Assembly (NCBI RefSeq): GCF_964019385.1
Contig: NC_088649.1
Location: 15,460,647 to 15,524,646, forward strand
Direction: 5' to 3'
Source of the DNA: Sycon ciliatum
Lineage: Eukaryota > Porifera > Calcarea > Leucosolenida > Sycettidae
Length of the DNA: 64,000 nucleotides
The position numbers and the translations under genes were made by a program. Every line of letters begins with the position of its first letter. The first letter of the stretch is position 1. This document shows positions 30,605 to 42,732 of this stretch, piece after piece. Under the pieces are notes generated by a model that worked only from the letters and a program-made list of their open reading frames with translations, searched no databases and had not been told where the DNA came from.

Positions 30605-33600
30605 TGTTCTTTCCTGTGTCCGTGCCTTGTGTCCGCACCTGGTAGTGTTTGCACGGGCCCAGTTGTTTTTTCCGTAGGAAGTAGTAGTTTCCGCGATCGA
30701 AACTCTGTCTCAGTTGAATTATTTTAGTAGTGTATTTGTTCGTACTCGTGGACGAGTGACTAATCGTAATGGAACAATCACAGGACGATACCGGATTTGA
30801 CCTGTCCTCCGCGACCGAGCGACAGCAGGAATCTCAAATGGGTGTCCTGATGAAATTTATGGAGCAGCAGATGCGTGCAGCTGAGGCTCGTGATAAGGCG
30901 ATGCAAGATCTGTTCAAGAATGTTCAGAGCAGGTCGCTATCACCATCGCAGCCTCAGTTCACTCCGCAGCCCTCAGCACCAGTTCAGTCCACCTCGCAGA
31001 CCTCAGCACCACGGCCAGTGAACAGTGTTTCCTGCCCACACTTATTGTCGTCTGCGACGCTGGCTGATTTTCACTCCTTCGTTGAAAGCTGGAGAGATTT
31101 TAGTGTTTGCCAGCATTTGGCCAGCCAGGCTCGTGAGGCCAGAGTGGCAACACTCCGTCAGTGTTTCGATGAGGAGCTGCGACGTTTTATCCGAGAGGAT
31201 ATTATCTGCATACCAGCTTCAGCTGACGTCGACCTGATGCTGGAGCGCATTCAGGCGTATATCAGACGGCAGCGTAATCCACTGTTGGACCGCATAGAGT
31301 TTTACCAGCGTGTCCAGCAAGCTGGAGAATCATTTGATGCGTTTTACACAGCCCTGTGTGAACTACAAAGTGCATGCGACTTCTTGTCACACAGCCTATG
31401 TGGAACGTGTGATGCTCGCTGCTGTGCGCAGTGCAAAGGCCTCGGCCGTACCCTCAAGGAGGAATCTCTGCGCGACCGCGTCGTAATTGGTGTGCGGAAC
31501 GATGAGACGCGACACAAGTTGCCCGCAACTCATGGTCTCACGCTCGGCCAGGCTGTCACCCTCTGTCGGACGGAGGAAGCAGCATACCACACCAAGGCGC
31601 ACATGCCCAGTCCTGGCCTCCAGGCAAGTGCTGCCAAGCAGTCGGCGTACAAGCAGCAGAAACGTCACAAGCCAGCTGACTCTAAGCCAAGGGAGACATC
31701 AAGTGCGGCCAAGTCCACTTGTCCAAATTGTGGTCGTTCTGACCACACGAAATCTGTATGTCCTGCCAAGGGCAAGAAGTGCAACTCCTGTCATGGCATT
31801 GGGCATTTTCAGCGAATGTGCAAGAGCCAGAAACAGCCGAAGACTAGCTCTGCTGCCAAGCTTGGACAGCTGAAGCTACAGCGTGCGTCTCGCGTGGACC
31901 GTCGCACAGTACCTGTTTCGACCATGCTGCAAACAGAGGATCAGCCATCCCAACTGTCCTGGACACCAGACACAGGCAGTGACGTTGATGCCATTGGCGA
32001 GGAGCACCTCACGCAGATCGGTGGGTTCGTCGAGAACTTAGATGACGACCACGACTGTGTGCAGGCTGTGACCGGTGAGCCGCTACGCAACCTGGGCAAA
32101 ATACGTGCGACTCTACGAGTCGGTGAGACGCAGCATGAAACCGTCATCCATGTGTACAAGGGTCTACACGATGCCCTGCTCTCTCATACCTCATTGCGTG
32201 CGCTGAAGTTTCTCCCACCTGATTGGCCAGTCCAATTCACCGCTGAACACGAGGGTGCATCTTCGCCCAAGATCTGTGCAGCTGTTTCGTCATGCGCTCA
32301 TCCTAGTGATGCTGAGTTAGCGCGGACACGTGAGCAGCTCCTGCAAGAGTTCGCTGACGTTTTCTCGGATTCCGGTCTGAAGCCAATGGAAGGTCCGCCA
32401 ATGGAAATTGAGCTACAGCATGATTCTAAGCCTTCCTGTGTGTACACTGCTCGACCAATACCGTATGCATTCCGTGACCAGATCAAGACTCAGCTCGACG
32501 GCATGGTCAGCGACGGGATTATTGAACCAGTGACGGAGCCCAGTGAATGGTGCCATCCGATTGTCATAGTAGACAAGAAGGGCAGCACTGAGAAGCGCCT
32601 CACAGTTGACTTCAAGCGGCTGAACGACCAAGTCCGTCGTCCCGCGCATCCCGTACATACGGCACGTGACGTTGTCTCTGGAGTTGGCTCTGCTAAGTTC
32701 TTTACGAAGCTCGATGCAAGGCACGGCTACTGGCAGATTCCTCTCAGTGACACTGCTCAGGAATTCACCACGTTTATCACCCCGTACGGCAGATATCGTT
32801 ATCTACGGAACCCGCAGGGTCTAATATCTGCTGGGGATGAGTTCAACCGGCGCACTGATGCTGCGTTCTCTGCCATCCCGCGTCTCGGCAAGGTAGTCGA
32901 TGATTGCCTAGCGTACGACGACGACTTTCTGTCGCATGTCAGCCACGTGCGCGAGATTCTGCTCTGCGCCAGGGAGCATGGTATCACGTTCAGCCCCGCC
33001 AAGTTTGTGTTCGGTACGCAACGTATCCATTTCTGCGGCTACAACGTCACGCCTGATGGCTGGGTCGTCGACGATGATAAGACGTCCGGTATTCGCCAGT
33101 TTCCAGTACCCGCCAACAGAACCGATCTCCGTTCGTTCCTCGGTCTAGTGAATCAATGTGGCGAGTTCACTCCACATCTAGCCGAGTTGACCAATCCTCT
33201 GCGTGGCCTGCTCAAGACCTCCCGTGAGTTCATGTGGGACGCTAGCCACACTGCAGCGTTTGAACGGACGCAGGAAGCTCTCTTGTCCCCTCCGGTTCTC
33301 GCTTTCTATCAAGTTGGTCAAGACCTCCGGCTTGAAACCGATGCATCCGCTCTAAGAGGTCTCGGATTCGTGCTTTGGCAAAAGCAGAATGATCAGTGGC
33401 GTATTATTCAGTGTGGATCCCGCTACCTGTCTGATGCTGAAACACGTTATGCTGTCATCGAGTTGGAAATGCTCGCTGTAGTATGGGCCGTGCGCAAATG
33501 CCGCATCTACCTGTCTGGTGCGCCATTTGAAGTCGTCACCGACCACAAGCCCCTGATTCCGATCATCAACTCATATTCGTTGGATCAGATCGAGAACCCG

Positions 33601-35047
33601 CGTCTTCTACGATTACGCCTCAAGCTCCAAGCCTATCAGCTGCAGGCATCTTGGCGAAAAGGTTCTGAAAATGCCTTCGCCGATGCGCTGTCCCGGAATC
33701 CTGTTGGCATTCCTTCCACCACTGATGAGCTTGGTGAAGCCCCGTCGCTTCATTGCCGCAGCATTCAGATCTGCATGGTGCACTCGGACACTGAGCCGAA
33801 TGCGAATCTCAAGGTTGCAGAGCTGCGGGAAGCTGCAGCTGCAGATGCCACGTACCAGTCATTGATTGAGTGTATCTTGACTGGATTCCCTGATCGCCAG
33901 CAGAAGTTGCCTGCTCCGTTACGTGCGTACTGGAATGGACGTGAGCATCTCTCCGTCGACCATGGCATTGTGATGAAGGGCAACCGCATTGTTGTTCCTG
34001 AATCATTGCGTGCTCAGGTATTGCACAACCTCCACGCTTCACACCAAGGCCTAGTGCGTACTAAGTCTCGTGCGCGTCAGCAAGTGTCACGACTTCCTTG
34101 TGTATGCAGATCGTTTGACCGGTTGGCCCTGTGTCGCGCGTACTGGCCGCACCACCTCATCGCATGACGTGATACTAGCATTCCGTCGCTGGTTCTCTGA
34201 TGTTGGTGTTCCTGCTGTGCTGTGTACAGATGGTGGTCCCCAGTTCTCCTCGCATAAGTTTGCTGAGTTTTGTAAGCGCTGGCAGGTAAACCATGTCATG
34301 TCCTCTCCCCACTACCCGCAGAGTAATGGGCACGCCGAAGCTGCTGTCAAAGCCATGAAGCGTCTTATCACCAAGACAACCGTGAATGGCAATCTTGACA
34401 CAGATGACTTCCGCCGAGGGCTACTGGAATGGCGAAACACACCTGGCTCCTCTGGTCAGAGCCCCGCTGAGCTCCTATATGGCCGCTCTCTCCAGTCATT
34501 CGTCATTGCACATTGGAAGGAGTTTGATTCATCCTGGCTCTCCAAAGCGACGACACGTGATGAGACTGCCATGCCATCCGACGATTCCGTCACAGACAAG
34601 TCGTCAACTCGTCGCTCGTTGCCGCAGCTCCGCCTCGGCACCCACGTGGATGTTCAGCATCCGCGCACCAAGCAGTGGTCTATTCGTGGGGTCATTGTTG
34701 CTGTCGGTAATCATCGGGACTACCTAGTGAAGTTGCCGAGTGGTCGCATTTATTGGCGGAACCGCAGATTCCTGCGTCCGTATCGCCCACTTGTGCCTGC
34801 ACCGCTTGTTGTCCAACCGGCTGCTGCTGACGCCTCTTCCCCGCCGCCGCCGTCCCGCCGCAGCGCACGTCAGCGCAAGCCACCCCAGCGTTTAAACATT
34901 GGTTCGCATCATGGACAGTCCTATGATTGACACTCTTGATCACTAATGTCAATTTCTGCTGTCTCTGCTTTGTTGTTTTCATTCTTCATTTTGTTTTATT
35001 TATGATAGATGTTGCTGTCACAGGTTTCGCAACATCTCGAAGGGGCG

Positions 35048-35197
35048 TGATGTGTATCTATATTCATTACGTCATAGTTGTACTGCATGCACGCACACAC
35101 ACGGATTAGTTGAGTGTGCTTCTTTTTCCTGTTGTTCTTTCTCATGACATGTTTTGTTTCCGTTCCCAAGTCTTCACGAATAAATAGTAACGTATCA
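35048..35197 (+). repeat. 3' LTR
   Basis: 150 bp, identical to the 5' LTR except at one site. It is preceded by a purine-rich stretch (CGAAGGGGCG, 35038-35047) as the likely polypurine tract. Confidence 0.93.
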
Positions 35198-35202
35198 ACG
35201 AC

Positions 35203-35440
35203 GTGGTCGAATTTCATGCCTTCACAAACCGGTCTATGAACGTGCGCGACTGCATGGAAGCCTTGCTCAACGAGATGATGGAGAGCAGTTTCAAGAGCCC
35301 TATCACAATATGGACATCTTTCTTGAGAGAGTTGAGGGATAGTACCAAGATGCATGTCTTGTACAAGCAGGGCAAGAACGGCTTAAGAGAAGAGGTACAT
35401 GATAGAACCGGAGCAGGCCATCATGATGTCATCTGCGAAG
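35203..35440 (+). pseudogene. CTLD-A' exon, copy 1, 3' part
   Basis: The frame resumes VVEFHAFTNRSMNVRDCMEA, then ITIWTSF, VLYKQGKNG and the end GHHDVICEG, followed by a GTATG donor in phase 1. Compared with the uninterrupted copy at 56834-57226, differences cluster after HAF (TNRSM against ISWAL) and near the STKMHV segment. These are the same loops that vary between the two CTLD-A copies. Confidence 0.85.
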
Positions 35441-35682
35441 GTATGCTGTTGCATTGTGATAGAAAAAGAACGTGTGAGAGAGGTGCTGAGTAGCCAGCAA
35501 TGGGTGGTTAGAGTAGACAATGATATTGACAAGATTAGAGGACTGAAACAGAGAGCAAGAGCGATTACAACCAAGGTTTCCCACGTCAATGGGAAACCTA
35601 CGGTTCTAGCCAGGGTCAGATCCACACATGATTAGCCAACTGACCACATGTGCGGAGAAACATTTCATGTGATTATTATTAG

Positions 35683-36095
35683 CAAGAGTACATAACCCCC
35701 CAAAGTGTGCAACTCGACTATGGGTGCTGTCCAGACAGAATTTCAAGTTGACGTCATTTTGATGATGCAATGCACACTGTACACGGATTATCAGACGAAT
35801 CCGGAACCTATGGTTGACCCACGCCGATCTGATCCTGTACAAATTATTGCAAAGAAAAACGTGTGATGCGTCAACTTGAAACTCTTTGGGGATTGTGTAC
35901 TCTTGGTTATACCAATGGAGTGGTATAATATCGGCAAGAGTACAAAGAAAAACAAGTGATGCGTTGACACCCGTGCACATGTTGTAAATCACCGGTGCAA
36001 GGAGCTTTGCGTCATAAATAATGACGGCAACTTGAAATTCTGTCGGGACAGCAGGGTATGTGGGAGTTGCACACTCTGGGGGTTATGTACTCTTG
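35683..36095. mobile_element. CAAGAG MITE, 413 bp, 7-bp TSD
   Basis: The ends CAAGAGTACATAACCCCCCA and GGGGGTTATGTACTCTTG are ~30-bp inverted repeats reaching GTGTGCAACT. TTATTAG flanks both sides (35676-35682, 36096-36102). Copies lacking one end lie at 57450-57757 and 39111-39509. A 7-bp duplication is unusual; P- and Dada-type elements come closest, but no transposase is available to decide. Confidence 0.85.
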
Positions 36096-36513
36096 TTATT
36101 AGGTATGACCAACGTTAGTGCCACATAAAAATGCACTGCCACATAAGGCTACTTCGAAGTTCATACATCTTATGTGCAACATTGGCAGTCCAGTATGCAC
36201 ATACATGTGCAAACATGCAGTACAAAATCACAGGCAGGCTGTACACACTGCACTGTGCTGTGTTTGGCGTGCATGTATGTACATGCACTGCATTCAAAGT
36301 GACGTCACAAGTACTTGAATGGGACTTCGAGAATATTCGAATGTGACAAACCGAACGAATCATGTTCGAATATTCGAGTATTGTTATTAGAGAGGTTCCG
36401 CATAACGTAATTGGGTAGCCTTCGCATAGCCCAATTTGACCAAAGAAATGAGGAACGAGCAAGGTCATGAGGTGAACACACTTGTGTAATAACCCGACAT
36501 CAAGAGTACATTA

Positions 36514-36914
36514 TAGCAATAAAAACTGCTTTATGGCAGTTTTCTAAAAAAAGTTATTGTGTTCTAGTCCATGGACCCCGTCTAAAAAGTAAGAAATTAC
36601 CGAAATGTGATAGCTGAAAATTAAAATTTCACACAAAACCTCACAATAATCACAACACTTGAAAATCTGCTTTCAACTTGAACTTGTACTGCACCAACAA
36701 TTGGCAACATGCATGCATAGGAAAGAGGATCACGAGGGGAAAAGGTCTTCTACATGTAGCTTTTAATTCTGTGTGTGATTATTGTGAGGTTTTGTGTGAA
36801 ATTTTAATTTTCAGCTATCACATTTCGGTAATTTCTTACTTTTTAGACGGGGTCCATGGACTAGAACACAATAACTTTTTTTAGAAAACTGCCATAAAGC
36901 AGTTTTTATTGCTA
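36514..36914. mobile_element. Foldback MITE, second complete copy
   Basis: Inverse counterpart of 13819-14229 with the same arms and the same junctions (TTATAGCAATAAAAACTGC and TATTGCTATAATT). Confidence 0.85.
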
Positions 36915-36982
36915 TAATTTCTTTTGTTTTTTCTGTCACCAATCAATGGAATGTATATCAATATGTAAATGATGGCCTTCAC

Positions 36983-37017
36983 ATCATATCAAGAGGTTTA
37001 TGTACTCTTGATCATAT
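36983..37017. mobile_element. 21-bp palindromic micro-insert, 7-bp TSD, with empty site
   Basis: CAAGAGGTTTATGTACTCTTG at 36990-37010 is flanked by ATCATAT on both sides. The inverse paralogue near 13707-13722 reads CATCATATCAATAC (on the other strand) without insert or duplication. Confidence 0.85.
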
Positions 37018-37102
37018 CAATACCGTATTATACGCATTGATGTGCAAGCCTTTTCGTGCAGAAAATGGCACTAGCATAATGCATCTTCTTCTGCGGGGGA
37101 AC

Positions 37103-37218
37103 AGATTATCGCCCATTTGTTCGTTCATGATTAACCTTTCTAGGGGCTCCCGTAAGAAGACCATAGGTCTGTGGGAAACACCCTAGTAAAAGAAATAATA
37201 ATAATAATAATAACATAA
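37103..37218 (+). mobile_element. Severely truncated LINE 3' end
   Basis: About 115 bases match the last part of the LINE at 7056-8360 (from ACAGATTATCGCAC to the GGGAAACACCCTAG tail), then AATAATAATAA. It is absent from the inverse paralogue near 13620, so it was inserted after the copies separated. Confidence 0.75.
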
Positions 37219-39731
37219 TATGAGTAGTGGTGGTTATACTTTTTTATACACAGGTCATTCTGTGCATGTTGCTGTTGCAGAATTTCATGACTCTGTCATA
37301 AATTTGTCTTGCCTTTCAGATACCTATTTCAGATTTCCCCACCCTCGATCAGATTTATTTGAGAAATGTGCCATGCGCAAGGTGCGTGTCGCAGATGTTT
37401 TTGTTGATTCTGTGTTTATAATGGTTTATAATCATGGGTTATCGTGATAAGGTCATCCAGCATCATATTGCACTGAAATCGTAATCCTGTTGATGTCGAT
37501 ACAAGTTTTGGAAGTAGTTCAATGACTTCAAACTGTTAGTCCACGATTTTCTAAAACAACACAGCAAAGGAGGAACAATAAACATGTATTAAAATGTAAA
37601 CAAATACATTGCTGAGTCCGACACCTCGTTCCAACAACTACACTGATCCTGAGGATAAAAGGGTCAAGGCTATGGTTGGAGGTACTGATACTGAGAGATA
37701 AACAAGGCACTCCGTGATAATAAAATCTTACACATCTTTTGGTGAGTATGAATGATATCCAGTCGAACCTCTTTAGGACGAACACCAAGGGACAGATGGT
37801 ATTTATTCTGTGAGTTTGTCTTAACTATTAATTTTTATAACCAGTGAATACAATTATTTCTCCAATAGACATACGAATAGATTTCTTCTATAGCGAAAGA
37901 TTCTAGCCACACCGACTCATTGACTCGTCTCGTATGAAACAAAAGAGTCTGAACCTTTCTTTAGCAACATGACGGCAAGTGAAACAGCAACAGAGAAAGT
38001 ACGATACATGTACTGCACATTCTTGCAGGTACTACAGGTACTACAAACAGATTGTAATTCTTGCTTTGGTGGCACGAAACTTTATTTGGGGCAGTGCAAT
38101 CTCGGCGGTACTCACAAAATCAAACAGCCCAGACTCGAGTAAACAAATCCAATCATACAAGTACGAGATTTTCACGAGACGAGACTGCACCCATTGGCTT
38201 GTTTCGTATGAAGCAAACAAGTTACTGAACCTCTCCACAATGGAGATTTTCCCTGATATGCGAATTTATTTGGCAAACTCGGTCAATGAGTCCTTGAACC
38301 TTTCCCTCCAGATTGGGAACTGCCAACGATAGTATGCCACTGACCAGTGCCTTACTTGTAACGTACTAATGTGCAATGAATATGAGTATTTCGACAACAC
38401 ATCTAACATAAGCCTTACCGTCAAGAACTTGAGGTGAACTCGCGTTCTTCGCACACTGTAGACAAGGGCAAAGAGATAAAAATGGACCTAAATCCGAATA
38501 AAATCAGCACACGTTTCCGTAAATGAAAGGGTGAGCATAAGCAAATGAATCGAAGGAAACTGGTCAACTCAGAGATCACCTGTCATTGAGTATTCCGTAA
38601 AAGGAAGCCTCGGCAGCGGAAAAGCTAAATTTAGAAAGGAGATCCTGTCAGCTTTTCCATTATTTATTGCATTCCGCCCAAAATCAGCACACTTTTCGTA
38701 AATGAAAGAGTCAACACAAGCAAATGAATCAAAGGGAACTGGTCAACTCACCTGTCATTGAGTAATATTCCGCGAAAGGAGGTCTCAGCAGCGCCGAAAC
38801 GAAATAAGCCAGGCCAGGAGACGAAATATCCGAAACAGCTCATGCAAGAAGCAGTTCCAAAGAAGGAAGTTAGTTCCTCGTGCATGCACATCCGAAAAGG
38901 CAACAACAAAAAGTCTGCAATGCACACGCATGCGGCCAGCCGGCCGCGCGATGGTAGGAGCCATGGAGTAGCTCCCTGGTCCAGGACCAGGTACCGAGCA
39001 TCTTACGTAGAAACTTACGTAGCTACGTAGACAACGTGTCTGAATAGCGGTGTCGTTAGGTAGCGCCATGTGAACACAATAATAGAAAAGCTGACAGGAT
39101 CGCTTTTCTAAATAACCCGCAGAGTGTGCAACTCCCTCATACCCTGCTGTCCCGACAGAATTTCAAGGTGACATGATTAATATGATGCAATGCTTCTTGC
39201 ACCAGTGATTAACAACATGTGTACGAGTGTCAACGCATCACTTGTTTTTCTTTGTACTCTTGCCGATATTATACCACTCCATTGGTATAACCAAGAGTAC
39301 ACAATCTCCAAAGAGTTTCAAGTTGACGTCAAGTTGACGATGAACCAAAGCCTATCTGATCCTGTACAATTGTTTTGCAAGGAAAAAGGTGTGATGCATT
39401 GACGTCCGCACACATGTTGTACATCACTGGTGCAAGGAGCAACTTGAAAGTCTGTTGGGACAGCAGGGTATGTGGCAGTTGCACCCTGTGGGGGGTTATG
39501 TACTCTTGGCATAGCCGCTGGGTGATTTGCAACTATGGCACGGTGCTGCTCCATGAAGGCTTCCCAGCCCCATGCCTGCAAATATTGACCGATACCTTAA
39601 CCTGGCTCGGAATAAAGAAAAACAATTGCACTGACTTATTGGGTTGCATTGAGATAGATTTCAGTGCACCCTTTATTCATATTGCGTATATGTATTTTCT
39701 ACCCACCACTGGATGTGCCCTTGTCTTTCAG

Positions 39732-40058
39732 CCAAGTGGCTTCACGACAACAACTCAGCATATACCGTAGCAACCCCAGCATCCAGACGCATTGTCACTG
39801 AGCCATTCGCAGAGGAGGCATGTCAGCAGTACGGACTTCAGCTCGTAACCGAAGACTGGCTGCGAGCACATGGCGATGTATTAAGAGAGCGCGGGCTCGA
39901 GAGGTTGGCTCTGAAGCATGAACGTGACCAAGGCGCTTACCACGTCAAGGCAATCCGGGTCAATGGTGGCTCCCTTTACAGAACCGTAACATTTAGCGAG
40001 AACAATCAAGAGTTTCACCACACGAGAAGCAATGACAGAGCCCAAATCCTCTGTGTCG
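39732..40058 (+). CDS. CTLD-B' exon, copy 1
   Basis: This 109-codon phase 1-1 exon between GTCTTTCAG and GTAAGT encodes AKWLHDNNSAY, FAEEACQQYGLQLV, DWLRAHGDVLRERGLERL, AYHVKAIRV, YRTVTFSEN and AQILCVG. About half the residues equal CTLD-B, with the same two cysteines. The copy at 48900-49226 differs at five residues and two silent sites. Unlike CTLD-B, it is not followed by EGF4. Confidence 0.6.
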
Positions 40059-40127
40059 GTAAGTGAGATCATGATAAGTGTAACGTAGTAGTGTAGCGCT
40101 AGTCGGGGTCAGCAGCGCTGTATTTCG

Positions 40128-40196
40128 TATGTGTATTTCGTATGTGTATGTGTACGTGTGTGTATGTGTGTATGTGTGTGTGTGTGTGTGTGTGTT
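40128..40196 (+). repeat. Imperfect (GTGTAT/GT)n tract
   Basis: A TGTGTATGTGTG-type tract in the intron after CTLD-B', also at 49300-49366. Confidence 0.9.
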
Positions 40197-41209
40197 TATT
40201 TTGGTTTGAATTTGAATTCTTTATTCTCATGATGGCCCCATCGCCAATAAGAGATACATTTATGAGAAGGTGAGATTGTGGGTTATGCAGTTGGAAAGTG
40301 ATTTACATTACTTTGAATTTGGTTATACTGTACGTTGAAATCCGCTGAGAGTTAAGTGGCCATGGGGCGCTGGCCGTACAGCCATGAGCACTGCTGGTCT
40401 TTGCTGACAGTTCTCTGATAAGACAGACGACTGGTGTGTACGAGCGACTTTTCAGCAGGGCTGCAACAGGTAGGGGTTTGGTTGGGCAACGAGTTCGGGT
40501 ATGTTTATCCGGGTAGCACGGATACCCTATCAGGCACTTGCACTACATAAGAAAGTGTACAGTAAGCAGGTGGCCATGCTTTTTACATGCATTGTTGTGG
40601 CAAACAAATTCACGGTTCGCGCTGGAAGCCGAGTTTTCCGTATCCGTAGGAACGCCACAACCCTTCAAGGAAACCCTTCTACAATACAATAATAGTTATT
40701 CTTAGTTATAATTATCCACTGAATAAAGACCCCCATTGATTTGTGACCACAGATTGGTCATAAAAACGAATCAGAAAAATAAAAGCTGTTAATAAAAACT
40801 TCTCAGCACTATACAAGTTGTAAGTTGACATCAGATTTCTTTTTTGGATCCACTAAGGTGTGACTTTGCTATTGCCTCTGTGTGTGGGTTCATAGCAACC
40901 CACGCATGTCTTACGCAGTGGAATCCTGGTGGGATTTTTGGATGCCAACACTCCTTTTGCTTGGTGGATTCTTTCGTGGGCAGTGTTTTTTTGTAACGTA
41001 AAATTTTGCAGTATTCTTTTCTTTCCTGTTCATTTTCAGTCGTTGTCACTGTCAGGTTGTTGTAACAGTACAGCAGTTGTCCGTTCTACTCCATTGTTTC
41101 ATCTGTTTTGCCATTGCTGCTAGCTGATTCTCTTTATTTGCCACTGCCCCTCATAGTGCCCATGCTTGGGTGGAGGGCGGCGTGACCCATTTAGGGTAGC
41201 TGTATCATA

Positions 41210-41227
41210 GTAGTAGTAGTAGTAGTA

Positions 41228-41258
<31 letters not shown>

Positions 41259-41290
41259 TGCGTGCGCGTGTGTGTGTATGTATGTGCACG
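41210..41290 (+). repeat. (TAG)n-(TG)n compound microsatellite
   Basis: TAG repeats followed by TG and GTGCGTGCGCG repeats. The counterpart at 50925-51005 has lost most TAG units. Confidence 0.9.
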
Positions 41291-41413
41291 GGTGTGTGGT
41301 CACAAAGCCTCAGCTCGCCTCTCTCAGCAAAATGATCACGATAAACAAGCATTGTGAACGGTTCTCAGCTTTTAAGAGGGTTCGAGTTGATCTAAAATAG
41401 TTTCCTGGTAACT

Positions 41414-41415
<2 letters not shown>

Positions 41416-41451
<36 letters not shown>

Positions 41452-41453
41452 AA
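41416..41453 (+). repeat. (GT)n tract at a module junction
   Basis: Upstream sequence belongs to block S, downstream (GCAAGCGTGCGCGTG...) to the block that follows EGF4 at 25484. The tract therefore lies at the join where EGF4 was lost. The same join is at 51279-51345. Confidence 0.8.
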
Positions 41454-41624
41454 GCGTGCGCGTGTTTGATAATCTGAGTAGAGAAGGTGAAGAACACTAA
41501 CAAGATAGCGGGAAAACAGCAGAGATCTGTTAGATGTATTTGAATTTTATTATATTTAAGGATTTCCCAAAGGCTTTGGGCTTGTTGAGGGGATCTCCTG
41601 CAAGAAGAATGAAATGAAAACTTT

Positions 41625-41968
41625 GGCTGCGTTCGTTTTTAGCTACCTGGTAGAGTAGAGTAGAGTCACACTACCGATAGAGGTAGATGGTGGAGGCAAG
41701 TGTACGAACGCTGTTCTACCAGATCTAGTAGTTTACACAATGTGTACGTGAAATGTTTCTTTTTGTATGGAGTTGTGTACAAATCCTTGATCTTGCTGGA
41801 AATCCTGTAGCTCTACCAACTTCTACCGGATTCTACCAACTTTTTCCCGGTAGAGCCGGTAGAGGAAAGTAGAATCTACCCTATTGAGTAGAATTTTTTT
41901 TCAAAAAACGAACACCTCTACTGTAAGAAGTAGTTTCTACCCAAACGTAGATCAAAAACGAACGCCCC
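41625..41968. mobile_element. 344-bp MITE with GCGTTCGTTTTT ends
   Basis: GGCTGCGTTCGTTTTT and AAAAACGAACGCCCC are inverted ends flanked by CTTT on both sides. Copies 1 and 4 (25660, 61148) read AAAACTTTATGTAGAGG without it. Only its left ~45 bp remain at 51500-51548. CTACC/GGTAG subrepeats fill the interior. Confidence 0.75.
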
Positions 41969-42703
41969 CTTTATGTAGAGGGAGCAGTTAATCGAGGATA
42001 GGCTAAGGAAATAGATCGGAGCATACAAAATCTGGTAATTAAAGAGTTGGGATACCGTCAGTGTAATGTGACCACTATTTATAGCTAGATGGAGTGTGTA
42101 ATGCCTGACGTGTGTGTAGCCTGCAGTTTCACATACAACTCCGTGTATTTCATTGAGAATTCTCACAACTTGAATGCTACTATGCTCACATGATCAGAAG
42201 TCTTCTCTGGAATAATAGCCCCCCCCCTCCCACACCCTGTAATGACCGTTTTTTTTTTTAAAATGCAGAATTTTGAAACTTTCCTGTGGCTCCATAACGT
42301 TGCAGCTTCAGCGCTATTTGGGTGATGAAGGTGTGAGTACCGTAAAAATAGCGTTACCGTTATTTGATAACGGTGTCTATTCCCAATCCCAAAAAAATTT
42401 GACAGCATTCCTGTCACTCGAGTTGCACCTTTGAACCTTTGATTTGAACCTTGGTGTGAAAGCTGTAGCATGCACTGGCCCTGAATGCATGGTGACCAGG
42501 TGACTCGTGTACGAGTACGCATGAACACGTGACCGCTTGCTTGCATTTTCTCTGTGTCAGCTGCTCGGTCATTATGGGTGGTCAAATTTCACTATTTCCA
42601 CTGCTCATTGAGTAAGGGGTCATTCGTAGATATCAAGGGTTATTCTTTTGAATACAAATTATTTCTGTTATGAGCTGGGACGGGTTGACCAATTTCCTTT
42701 CAG

Positions 42704-42732
42704 GATACATTGAAACATGTCCAGAGAAGTAG
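42704..42732 (+). CDS. Tiny terminal exon YIETCPEK-stop, copy 2
   Basis: Same acceptor TTCCTTTCAG, same eight residues and TAG as at 27287. It follows CTLD-B' with no EGF4 between. Confidence 0.45.

Larger units (their letters stand above)
30441..35197 (+). mobile_element. Ty3/Gypsy-like LTR retrotransposon in a host exon
   Basis: The element is 4757 bp, with 150-bp LTRs (TG...CA ends) and ACGAC duplicated at 30436-30440 and 35198-35202. Parts in order on the plus strand: a Gag-like region with two CCHC zinc knuckles (about 30.77-31.9 kb), an aspartic protease of the DTG type (about 31.95-32.3 kb), reverse transcriptase (about 32.45-33.1 kb), RNase H (about 33.25-33.7 kb) and integrase (about 33.9-34.6 kb). 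The order RT-RNase H-integrase places it with Ty3/Gypsy. No envelope-like gene is seen. The LTRs differ at a single site in 150, so the insertion is young. It looks close to whole, with about one break in the coding body. Confidence 0.93.
36501..39509 (-). repeat. Inverse partial copy of the 5539-14248 composite element
   Basis: From CAAGAGTACATTATAGC at 36501 to CTCTTG at 39509, the block mirrors parts of the left composite: 36501-37758 with 13063-14242, 37860-37990 with 9990-10070 and 12907-13020, 38000-38840 with 9185-9990, 38841-39110 with 5560-5880. It lacks the 3.3 kb, 2.6 kb and 244-bp insertions, so it supplies empty sites. The flanks (CCGACAT and GCATAGC) do not match, so ends have been lost or exchanged. 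It sits just upstream of CTLD-B'. Confidence 0.8.
39560..41460 (+). repeat. Segmental duplication S, copy 1 (with 48728-51350)
   Basis: The block carries CTLD-B' and its long downstream intron and matches 48728-51350. The second copy has extra pieces at about 50000-50238, 50337-50640 and 51020-51168; the last has ACAAAG at both ends, consistent with loss from this copy by a short direct repeat. Confidence 0.85.
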
